A stretch of DNA of 64,000 nucleotides from contig NZ_CH672387.1 in assembly GCF_000153465.1 (NCBI RefSeq), positions 1,081,180-1,145,179 of the forward strand, read 5' to 3'. Below, piece by piece: positions 23,667 through 30,737 of this stretch (positions within the stretch are counted from its first letter, which is position 1; the number at the start of each line of letters is the position of its first letter). Below the pieces are notes generated by a model. That model made no database searches. It saw only the letters and a program-made list of their open reading frames with translations, and was not told where the DNA came from. This stretch comes from Aurantimonas manganoxydans SI85-9A1. GTDB taxonomy: Bacteria > Pseudomonadota > Alphaproteobacteria > Rhizobiales > Rhizobiaceae. The position numbers and the translations under genes are program-made.

Positions 23667-25078
23667 GTGAGGGGGCTCCACTGTCCGTTCTGAAGGATAA
23701 GCCGCTCGCCGGTGGAAGGATTAACGGCGATGTCGCCCTCCCTCGGCGCCCCCGGCTCGCCGACATTGTCCTCAGGCTCGGCGGGTTCTGCGGTGCCGCC
23801 CATGATGGCCCGCAACTCGGGCGAGACGATCGACTGCGAATTGATTTCCGACAGACGCTGCCGAGCCTCGGCGGCGTCGATCTCGCCCGTCTGGTAGGCG
23901 TTCACGATCTCGCCGCGGCGGATGTTGATGTCGGCCTTGGCTTGCATCATCCCGACAATCAGCCGGTTTGCTTCCGGCCGGTTGCGGAGGCGCGGCAGCG
24001 ATTTCATCATGCCGGCATATTCGATGTCGGAGGTGGAACCGGAGCCTTCCACGCGAAGCCCGGGCGCCGCCCGGCTCACGACAGACTGGAACGCCGCGCC
24101 GGCCGTCGTCGCCTCCGGGAAATACTCCGACAAGCGCCCGGTGATCGGACCCTGCGGCGCTTGGTCGATCAGTTCCGACAACAGCGTCATGTCCTGTTGC
24201 AGGCCCGAAGCCGTGACGGCGGCGGCCTGGAGATCGGACCACCGCTTGCCCTCACTCTCGTCCAGCTTCTTGCGGAGATCGCCGTCAGCGGGCTCGGCAG
24301 TGTTCACCTGAACCAACGGCTTGGAGGGCGTCGGTTCGGCGCCCGTCCGAATGGCGGCGCCCGGCGACAGGTAGATCGGTCGGCCGTCCGGCCCGATCGC
24401 CTCCACCGGCGACCGCTCGCCGAGGATCGTGTCGAGCAACGCCTGATCGTCCAGGGTGCCGTCGGCGGCGAGGCGGCGGCGCTCCTGACCTTGTACCTGC
24501 GTCTCGCTGGGCGCGAACCTGTCAGTGACGAACTGATCCTGTGTCCCTGCGTCCTGCCGCATGATGATCTCGGCCAGCGCCTCGCTTTCCGACAGCGGCT
24601 TCGGCGTCCCGGCAAGCGTCGGCGCAAGCCCGGTCGCGCCTGCGGTCTGCTCCGGAAGGAAAGCCGTCTCGCCCTGGCCGAGCTTGACCGGCTCGGCGAA
24701 CTGGCGCTCCAGCAGGCCGGCTTCCTGCATCTGGCGCTCGGCAAGGGCGCGGGCATTGTCGGCCGCGTTGTTCGTCCGCGAAGTCGTGGCGCCGACATCG
24801 ACGCCATAGCGGGCGTCGGAACTGTCGAGATCCTGCCCGCGCATGGTGACGCCCACTCCCTGATTGGGCGTCCAAAGTCCCAGGGCAGGGCCGGCGCGGT
24901 CATATGCCGCCGCGTCCATGTTCGGCGCCCCGGCGTAAAAATCGGCGAGGCGCTTGGCTTCGGCGTTCTTCGCATTGGCGTTGGCCCAGCCGGCGGCCTC
25001 GGCACCAGACGGCGGCGCGAAGAGGTTTGCTATGCTCTCTGCGGCACGTCCGAGCGCGGGGTTGTTGTAGATGGCCAC
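23663..25078 (-). CDS. Phage structural (internal core/ejection-type) protein
   Basis: A 471-residue protein rich in Ala, Gln and Glu, with a helical domain at about 270-400 ('ALLDTILGERSP', 'QQDMTLLSELIDQAPQGPITGRL', 'AKADINIRRGEIVNAYQTG') of a kind common in phage ejection proteins, and a C-terminal 'GDIAVNPSTGERLILQNGQW' motif frequent at the ends of phage virion proteins. It overlaps the next gene by GTGA. It belongs to a degenerate prophage without visible portal or capsid genes. Confidence 0.5.
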   Translation of the reverse strand: MAIYNNPALGRAAESIANLFAPPSGAEAAGWANANAKNAEAKRLADFYAGAPNMDAAAYDRAGPALGLWTPNQGVGVTMRGQDLDSSDARYGVDVGATTSRTNNAADNARALAERQMQEAGLLERQFAEPVKLGQGETAFLPEQTAGATGLAPTLAGTPKPLSESEALAEIIMRQDAGTQDQFVTDRFAPSETQVQGQERRRLAADGTLDDQALLDTILGERSPVEAIGPDGRPIYLSPGAAIRTGAEPTPSKPLVQVNTAEPADGDLRKKLDESEGKRWSDLQAAAVTASGLQQDMTLLSELIDQAPQGPITGRLSEYFPEATTAGAAFQSVVSRAAPGLRVEGSGSTSDIEYAGMMKSLPRLRNRPEANRLIVGMMQAKADINIRRGEIVNAYQTGEIDAAEARQRLSEINSQSIVSPELRAIMGGTAEPAEPEDNVGEPGAPREGDIAVNPSTGERLILQNGQWSPLT

Positions 25079-25089
25079 GGTGGTTCTCC

Positions 25090-25581
25090 TCAGTGCAGGG
25101 CGGTGCCGACCGGCTCGGCGTTCAGGGCGCGGCGGATGGCGAGCGATCGGCGCAGTACGTCACCGCGGGCCTCGATCCGCTGACGGCGGAAATAGGCGTC
25201 CAACTCGTCGGCCAGGATCGCCGCATGGTCGATGCGGTCGGCGGCGAGCGGCAGGTCGGCCGTTGCTGCAACTTCGGCGGGGGTTTGGCCGAACAGCCGC
25301 GCAAAGCTGCTGGCGGCCGACATGCCGAGATAAACTGCTTCAGGCGCGATCCGTCGCTCTGCCGCGTCAGCGATAGCCGGTGCAGCGGCCGCGATGGCTG
25401 CGGCCAATTCTGAAACGAGGCGCTCAGGCATGGCGTCCCGGTTTGGCATCTCGGCGGCAGCGAGCATCGATCGGAGCGCCAGTATTCCGGTCGGCAGGGC
25501 GTCCGGGCCTCCTTCCGACGCCAGGCGGAAGCCGTCGGCGATGACTTCAAGGACTTCGATCAAGGAACGCGTGCCGCTCAA
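25090..25581 (-). CDS. Phage-associated hypothetical protein
   Basis: A 163-residue helical protein. The likely start is a TTG at 25,581 with GGGAG 9 bases upstream, 14 bases after the previous stop; a longer frame from 25,695 would run backwards through that gene. It is Ala/Leu-rich with 'LAAAIAAAAPAIADAAERR' and no known motif. It lies 11 bases before the start of the ejection-type protein and is probably a virion component or assembly factor. Confidence 0.5.
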   Translation of the reverse strand: MSGTRSLIEVLEVIADGFRLASEGGPDALPTGILALRSMLAAAEMPNRDAMPERLVSELAAAIAAAAPAIADAAERRIAPEAVYLGMSAASSFARLFGQTPAEVAATADLPLAADRIDHAAILADELDAYFRRQRIEARGDVLRRSLAIRRALNAEPVGTALH

Positions 25582-25594
25582 TTTTCGCGCTCCC

Positions 25595-26110
25595 TCAGTC
25601 GAACACTGTGTGCGCGGAGGGCGCCCGCGCTTCGGGGTAAAAGGGCTCGCCGAACTCGGCGAGACCGTCGACCACCGCCTGCCGCCGGGCCGCAAGGCGG
25701 TGACTGATCGTCTCCGACAGGACGACGTTGTGCAGGCAGTTCCTCAAGATGCGCGCCTGGTCTCGGCGGTCGGCCAGAATGTCGGACCACGTCGACCGCT
25801 GTGCCGCCGTCTGGTTCCAAGCTCGTAAAAGGGCACCGATGGCGCGAAAGCCGAGGAGAATTTCGCCCCGCGTGAATGTCACGGGAAGCTCCTCCATTGC
25901 GACGGCCTGAGCCGCGCGAAGCGCCGTCATAAGGTCGGCGAGGTCTGCGTCGTCAAGGTGCGGCTCGTGGCGCGCCGCGCCTTCCTCTGCGTTCCCTGCG
26001 GCCGCCATAAGCATCTCGGCGAGGTGCTCGCCAGTCGCCAGTCGCAGGTGCGCCCGGACGTCGCCGACCAGGTCGTTGTGCTCTGAGGTGGGCGCCTGAA
26101 TTTCCGACAC
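25595..26110 (-). CDS. Phage-associated hypothetical protein
   Basis: A 171-residue protein from a GTG at 26,110, first of the four-gene minus-strand run. It is helical, with 'HLDDADLADLMTALRAAQAVAMEE' and 'RDQARILRNCLHNVVLSETISHRLAARR' stretches and a C-terminal 'PSAHTVFD'. No family is recognised. Upstream lies 360 bases without a gene, which may hold the run's promoter. Confidence 0.5.
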   Translation of the reverse strand: MSEIQAPTSEHNDLVGDVRAHLRLATGEHLAEMLMAAAGNAEEGAARHEPHLDDADLADLMTALRAAQAVAMEELPVTFTRGEILLGFRAIGALLRAWNQTAAQRSTWSDILADRRDQARILRNCLHNVVLSETISHRLAARRQAVVDGLAEFGEPFYPEARAPSAHTVFD

Positions 26111-26469
26111 GGTTTGACCTTCAAGGTTTCGCTGTAAGTATACCTCAGCGAAAGCTTCAGAACAAGCACATAGAACGGCGCGAGCGTTGTGGTTTAACGC
26201 TGGGATAGCGTGCGGTTCCGCCGTTTTCTTCTGTCGAAATAAGAGGTGTGGCGGACATATTGTCCGAAGTTATTTGGGGCAGAATTTTGGTGTGGGCGCC
26301 GGACAACGCCGGGAGATCGCCGTTCCGACTGCCCCGGGGGGCGGTGGCGCGGTCCCGGCAGGCCGGGGATGTGTCTGCGGCGTCCGCACTCACGGCTGAT
26401 AGCAAGTGGATTGACCGACGCTTGCGCCCCGCCGCAGGCTGCAACTCTTACTCTGGCAAGGAGCCTTCT
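26111..26469. other. Gene-free stretch between divergent phage-region genes
   Basis: About 360 bases between a minus-strand and a plus-strand gene. It is AT-richer around 26,120-26,240 and so probably carries divergent promoters. A frame opening at 26,248 is in phase with the gene at 26,470 but lacks a ribosome binding site. I see no RNA gene or repeat array. Confidence 0.4.
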
Positions 26470-26745
26470 ATGATCGATCACCAGCCAAGCCGCGAAACTG
26501 ACGCCCGATGCTACTGGTGCATCGCGAAGGCGCTGAGCACAGCCAAAAGACGAGGGCGTCGTGGGGAGATCGAAACGTGCCTCACTGACGCCGAGGATAT
26601 CTGGATCCATTCTGACGCAGCCATGCGGGAACGCTACGCCCGTCTGCTGGACGCGAACCGGCCCGGGTGGCGCGGCGCTCTCCTGGCGGACTTGCGGGAG
26701 GCAGGGTGGCAGGAATTCAACCTTGCGGGGCTTCACCACGATTGA
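26470..26745 (+). CDS. Small hypothetical protein
   Basis: A 91-residue protein with AAGGAG before the ATG. It has 'CYWCIAKALSTAKRRGRRGE' at about 13-32, a Cys-x2-Cys, and 'ANRPGWRGALLADLREAGWQEF' near the C-terminus. No family is recognised. A hairpin with a T-rich tail follows, so it is probably a monocistronic gene of the mobile region. Confidence 0.45.
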   Translation: MIDHQPSRETDARCYWCIAKALSTAKRRGRRGEIETCLTDAEDIWIHSDAAMRERYARLLDANRPGWRGALLADLREAGWQEFNLAGLHHD

Positions 26746-26767
26746 TCGGTCCTCGACTGCGGAATTG

Positions 26768-26797
26768 AGCCCGGCCCTCGCGCGGGGCTTTCCTTTT
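26768..26797 (+). terminator. Intrinsic terminator
   Basis: AGCCC...GGGCT arms enclose a GC-rich inner stem, followed by TTTCCTTTT, 22 bases after the stop of the 91-residue gene. Confidence 0.6.
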
Positions 26798-26881
26798 GGG
26801 TGGAGAGGCAGTTGACCACGGCACCGGACAGTGTATCAATGTGTGCAACGGACGTAGCATAGAACGGTACAGGCGGATGAC

Positions 26882-27622
26882 ATGGCAAACGGGCGCTTCG
26901 TTTCATACCTTCGGGTCTCGACACAGCGGCAGGGTAAGTCCGGCCTCGGCATCGAAGCCCAGCGCGCCGCGGTCGCCTCCTACCTGAACGGCGGCGACTG
27001 GAAGCTGATCAGCGAGTTTGTGGAAACCGAGAGCGGGCGCCGGGACGATCGGCCGGCGCTCGCCGAGGCGCTGGCCCTCTGCAAGGCGCACCGCGCCACG
27101 CTCGTGGTCGCGAAGGTCGATCGGCTCGCCCGGTCGCAAGGCTTTCTGTCTCGGCTCCTCGACGCAGGCGTTGACGTTCGGTTCTGCGATCTGCCGCAGC
27201 TAGAAGGTCCGACCGGCCGTTTCATGCTTCAACAGATGATGGCGGTTGCCGAGCTTGAGGCCGGGCTGATCTCGGCGCGGACCAAAGCAGCATTGCAGGC
27301 GGCGAAGGAGCGGGGCCAGAAGCTTGGCGGTTTCCGTGGGCGCGCTGGCACTGCCGACGATACGGCGCGAGCACGGGCGGTCCGTTCGGCGAAGGCGCAG
27401 GACCATGCGGCGGCGTTGGCGCCGATCGTGGCCCGGCTGGACCCGGAAGGAAGCGCCTCGCTCCGCACCGTCGCGGCGGCGCTCGAAGCCGAGGGCGTTC
27501 CGACGCCATCGGGGCGCGGCCGGTGGACGGCTGCGGCCGTCTCCCGTGTCCGCGATGGCATTCGGAAGGAACGGGAACTTCAGGAACGTCGTTCGGCGGC
27601 TATGGCGGGCGTCTTCGCGTAG
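26882..27622 (+). CDS. Serine recombinase (resolvase family)
   Basis: A 246-residue serine recombinase. The catalytic N-terminal domain has 'RFVSYLRVSTQRQGKSG' (Ser near residue 11), 'VAKVDRLARSQGFL' and 'GRFMLQQMMAVAELEAGLISARTKAAL'. A Recombinase-type segment follows at about 180-230 ('LRTVAAALEAEGVPTPSGRGRWTAAAVSRV'). It is larger than Tn3 resolvases and smaller than phage integrases. It lies in the phage remnant just past the terminase small-subunit gene, where the large terminase would be expected, so its arrival may have removed those genes. It may be a mobile unit in itself or a DNA-inversion enzyme. Confidence 0.88.
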   Translation: MANGRFVSYLRVSTQRQGKSGLGIEAQRAAVASYLNGGDWKLISEFVETESGRRDDRPALAEALALCKAHRATLVVAKVDRLARSQGFLSRLLDAGVDVRFCDLPQLEGPTGRFMLQQMMAVAELEAGLISARTKAALQAAKERGQKLGGFRGRAGTADDTARARAVRSAKAQDHAAALAPIVARLDPEGSASLRTVAAALEAEGVPTPSGRGRWTAAAVSRVRDGIRKERELQERRSAAMAGVFA

Positions 27623-28190
27623 AGGATTACGCCGGCGTCGGCAGCGTTCGACGGGGATCGTCGCCGCGGCGGAACCACTTCCGGTTTGGAAGCGGTTCAC
27701 TTGGTCGATGCGGGAAATCCCATATCGAGTTCGTGCAGAATTTGCACAGACTGGCCGAAGCCGGAATTCCGGCAACGATCGATCCGTCTTGGCGTAGGCG
27801 ATCAAGTCGGCCGTGCAGGCGGGAATATGGCTGCAGGCGAATGCGCCGCGCCTTCCATCTCAATCGAAAACGCCAGCCCCTGCCGCGGGCTTCGGACTGT
27901 CCGGCACATGCTCGATCACGACGCGGGTCCGTTCCGCTGCCTCCTGGCGCAGCCGGTGCAATGCGCGTTGAAGCTCGTCACCGGTCATCTCGTGCAATTC
28001 TTTCCCTTCGGCGCCGTCGGGAGACGCCAGCCCGTATTTGTAGGCGAGTTCGATGCCGCGAATGAGAACCTGCCCGGTCACCGTGTCGTCGTTCAGCAAT
28101 GCGAGGTGCCGGCGCGATGCGGCCGGCAACGTTTGCGTTGCGAGTTGGTCCGCGACGAGGCGGCGGCACTCGGCGGCGATCGCTGGGTTG

Positions 28191-28198
28191 CTCGCATT
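28191..28198 (+). repeat. Target-site duplication (left copy)
   Basis: CTCGCATT directly before the IS left end; an identical copy follows the right end at 29,622. Eight bases is a normal duplication length for IS256-family elements. Confidence 0.85.
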
Positions 28199-29621
28199 GG
28201 TCGTGTCCCCATAGGTGGTGTAGCTCGGCGATAGCGTCGCCAATCTCGTCCGCGCCTTTCATCGCGCTGTAGGACGAGATTGGCGGCGCGGTGGTCACCA
28301 GCGGTTTCCGGTTAGGCTTGGGTTGCGAGACCTAACTGCAACCGGAGATCCCCTGATGACCAATGACATGATGGGCCTGCGCAGCCTTCTGGAGAAGACC
28401 CCTGATGCCGATCTGCTGCGCGAGATGATCGGCTTTGCCGCCGAGCGGCTGATGGAACTGGAGGTCGGTGCCGCGACTGGCGCCGGCTATGGCGAGAAGA
28501 GTGCCGAGCGCCTCGCCCAGCGCAATGGCTACCGCGACAGGGACTGGCAGACGAGAGCCGGCACAGTCGAGTTGCGCATCCCAAAGCTGCGCAGGGGCAG
28601 CTACTTTCCCGGCTTTCTGGAGCCGCGGCGCATGGCCGAGAAGGCCCTGACGGCCGTCATTCAAGAGGCCTATGTCCAGGGCATCTCGACGCGCTCGGTC
28701 GACGACCTGGTCAAGGCGATGGGCATGACCGGCATCTCCAAGAGCCAGGTGTCGAGGCTGTGTGAAGAGATCGACGGCAAGGTAAAAGCCTTTCTGGAGC
28801 GGCCGATCGAAGGCGACTGGCCCTATCTCTGGATCGACGCCACCTACCTCAAGGTCCGCCGCGGCGGCCGCATCGTCTCGGTTGCCGTGATCATCGCCGT
28901 CGGCGTCAACGCCGATGGCCGGCGTGAGGTTCTCGGCATGGAGATCGGCACCTCGGAAGCCGAGCCGATCTGGACCGAGTTCCTGAGAAAGCTGACCCGA
29001 CGCGGCCTTCGCGGCGTGAAGCTCGTCGTGTCCGACGCTCACGAGGGCATCAAAGCCGCGGTCACCAAGGTGCTAACGGCGACATGGCAGCGCTGCCGCG
29101 TGCACTTCATGCGCAACGTCCTGGCCCATGCTGGCAAGAGCGGCCGTCGTGTCGTCTCCGCCTTCATCGCCACCGCCTTTGCCCAAGAGACGCCAGAGGC
29201 CGCCAGCCAGCAATGGCGCTCCGTCGCCGACCAGATCCGGCCAAAGGTGCCGAAGCTCGCTGCCATCCTCGACGAGGCCGAGCCCGACGTGCTGGCCTAC
29301 ATGACCTTCCCTAGGGAGCATCGGGCCAAATTGCACAGCACGAATCCGATCGAGCGGCTGAACGGCGAGATCAAGCGGCGCACCGACGTCGTCGGCATCT
29401 TTCCCAACGATGAGGCCATCCAGCGCCTCGTCGGCGCGCTGCTGCTCGAGCAAAATGATGAGTGGGCGGTTCAGCGGGCCAGGTACATGACACTGGAATC
29501 CGTCGCTCCCCTGAGCGATGATCCGTTCGTTAGCCTGCCAGCCGTGGCACGCTGATCAATCCGGCTTGGCCGGAACCGCACGGCCATCGCCGTCAGCTAC
29601 ACCACATGGTGGGACACTATC
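28199..29621 (+). mobile_element. IS256-family insertion sequence
   Basis: A 1,423-bp element with imperfect terminal inverted repeats: the left end reads GGTCGTGTCCCCATAGGTGG and continues TGTAGCTC; the right end read inward is GATAGTGTCCCACCATGTGG then TGTAGCTG. It has one transposase gene and 8-bp direct repeats on both sides. It is inserted in the terminase small-subunit gene. The intact transposase and perfect duplication suggest a fairly recent insertion. Confidence 0.92.
28356..29555 (+). CDS. IS256-family transposase
   Basis: A 399-residue mutator-type DDE transposase. Catalytic residues: D in '[11 protein letters not shown]' (about 167), D in '[13 protein letters not shown]' (about 233), E in '[13 protein letters not shown]' (about 340), with the family's '[12 protein letters not shown]' motif between. 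The ATG at 28,356 has CCGGAG 9 bases upstream. Full length, no stop or frameshift, so the element is probably active. Confidence 0.95.
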   Translation: MTNDMMGLRSLLEKTPDADLLREMIGFAAERLMELEVGAATGAGYGEKSAERLAQRNGYRDRDWQTRAGTVELRIPKLRRGSYFPGFLEPRRMAEKALTAVIQEAYVQGISTRSVDDLVKAMGMTGISKSQVSRLCEEIDGKVKAFLERPIEGDWPYLWIDATYLKVRRGGRIVSVAVIIAVGVNADGRREVLGMEIGTSEAEPIWTEFLRKLTRRGLRGVKLVVSDAHEGIKAAVTKVLTATWQRCRVHFMRNVLAHAGKSGRRVVSAFIATAFAQETPEAASQQWRSVADQIRPKVPKLAAILDEAEPDVLAYMTFPREHRAKLHSTNPIERLNGEIKRRTDVVGIFPNDEAIQRLVGALLLEQNDEWAVQRARYMTLESVAPLSDDPFVSLPAVAR

Positions 29622-29629
29622 CTCGCATT
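29622..29629 (+). repeat. Target-site duplication (right copy)
   Basis: CTCGCATT, identical to 28,191-28,198. Confidence 0.85.
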
Positions 29630-29834
29630 CTGTGATGCGGCCTGCCGCGGAGAGGAGTAGCCGGCCTTTTCTGCCGCGTAGACAGCATCGCCAGTCGCCG
29701 CGAACCGCTCGGCGAACATCGTTTCGCGGGGTGTGAAACGGCCCGTCTTCGACGGCATCGGTGCAATCCTCACAAGTTGATACGTTATAACGGTATCCTG
29801 ATACCCGTTGTCCGCGCAACTTGCCCGGCCGGCG

Positions 29835-30404
29835 TCAGTCGAAAACGGTCAGATAGCCCGCATTGAAGAACCGGCCGGCGACCTTCACGTTCGCCAGCAC
29901 CCATGCGTCATGCGCGGCTTGCTCTGTCGGGAAGGTGCCGAGATGGCGATGCTTGCCACCAACCCATACACGCGAATGCCATTTGCCGTTCTTGGTGCGG
30001 TAGGCACCCTTCAAGCCGGGCTTCCGTCGTTTGCTGTCGCGTGCCGTCTGCGACCGTGTCGACTGCCTGAGATTGTCAGGGGTGCTTGATCCCGTCCGCG
30101 GATCCCACCGCGTGATGTCGCCGATCGGCGATCTATCGTGAACGAGCGCCCAAGCGAGCCGGTTGGTGAGGATCCTGTAAGTCGTTCGGCGAACCGTGAA
30201 CGTAACCTGCCGGTGACCATAGCGGCTGCAAAGCGAACCTTGCGCCTCTCTGCCCGCCCACCGGCGGTTCCACCACTCAGCGCGGGCCTGCGATTGAAAG
30301 TGCGCCACCGGTCGGACGCGCCAGGTCAGCGCGCCGGTGAACGGATCGTAATCGAAGCATTCGCGCAGGATCGCGGCTGGCGGCATGGTCGCGCTCCTAC
30401 GCAT
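29835..30404 (-). CDS. AP2/HNH-type phage protein, HNH part degenerate
   Basis: A 189-residue protein with the layout of phage HNH homing-type endonucleases. The N-terminus is 'LRECFDYDPFTGALTWRVRP' (about 13-32), the middle region ends in 'PDNLRQSTRSQTARD' (about 108-122), and the C-terminal AP2 DNA-binding domain is about 130-180 ('GAYRTKNGKWHSRVWV', 'HLGTFPTEQAAHDAW'). The usual His of the zinc-finger HNH ('HRLAW', 'IDHI') is replaced: here 'ILTNRLAW' and 'IGDIT'. Catalysis is therefore doubtful, and the protein may only bind DNA. GGGAGG precedes the ATG at 30,404; a second ATG at 30,386 also has a good site. Confidence 0.7.
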   Translation of the reverse strand: MRRSATMPPAAILRECFDYDPFTGALTWRVRPVAHFQSQARAEWWNRRWAGREAQGSLCSRYGHRQVTFTVRRTTYRILTNRLAWALVHDRSPIGDITRWDPRTGSSTPDNLRQSTRSQTARDSKRRKPGLKGAYRTKNGKWHSRVWVGGKHRHLGTFPTEQAAHDAWVLANVKVAGRFFNAGYLTVFD

Positions 30405-30452
30405 AGTCGCGCCTCCCGGCGTTTTGCTGCGCTCTCGATCCAGCTTTTCCGG

Positions 30453-30675
30453 CAGTCCAAATAGTCCAAACAGTCCAAATCCGGTCCAAGGTGCGTGGAC
30501 GTTCTATCCCTTTGAAAAACATCGGGAAATGTCCTTCGTCCAAACAGTCTAAGGAAATCGAGCCGATTTTCTTTTCAGGCCCTATCCCTTGCGTTAGGGG
30601 ACGATCCCTTTCTCTTCCGGTATCTCGTATCTCCAGCTTTTTAGAACCTTGGACTGTTTGGACTGTTTGGACGGC
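30453..30675. repeat. Iteron-like repeat cluster, probable phage replication origin
   Basis: GTCCAA repeats at 30,455, 30,464, 30,473 and 30,484 (about 9-base period, unit GTCCAAACA/T), one more near 30,538 (GTCCAAACAGTC), and three copies in inverse orientation at 30,649-30,672 (TTGGACTGTTTGGACTG and on). Between the two groups is AT-rich DNA. The block lies immediately downstream of the SF3 helicase/primase gene, a usual place for satellite and phage origins. A minus-strand frame through it (30,397-30,750) only translates the repeats ('TVWT', 'QTVQTVQ') and is not called as a gene. Confidence 0.55.
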
Positions 30676-30737
30676 CCCTGTGTTACAAGGCTTCCAGCAT
30701 CCCGCGGGCGTCCACACAGTCCACGCAAGCGCCCCGC

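Larger units (their letters stand above)
27860..29758 (-). pseudogene. Terminase small-subunit gene split by an IS256-family element
   Basis: The N-terminal part reads from ATG 29,758 ('MPSKTGRFTPRETMFAERFA', 'AAEKAGYSS'), a typical phage TerS opening with its helix-turn-helix. The C-terminal part ends at 27,860 ('SPKPAAGAGVFD'). Removing the insertion and one 8-base target copy leaves 137 + 331 = 468 bases, an exact multiple of three. The join restores 'QNASNPAIAAECRRLVADQ' with no stop, giving a 155-residue protein of normal TerS size. TerS recognises phage DNA for packaging. The large subunit that should follow is missing; only a short, unclear stretch separates this gene from the serine recombinase. 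Confidence 0.85.

Noticed and set aside
26167-26870. CATAGAACGG in direct repeat at about 26,170 and 26,860, as possible recombinase sites
   Set aside because: Only 10 bases long, no flanking symmetry, and it encloses a single small gene; chance is as likely.
27978-28298. 106-codon minus-strand ORF across the IS left end
   Set aside because: It begins in IS sequence and runs out of frame with the TerS C-terminal part; it disappears when the IS is removed.
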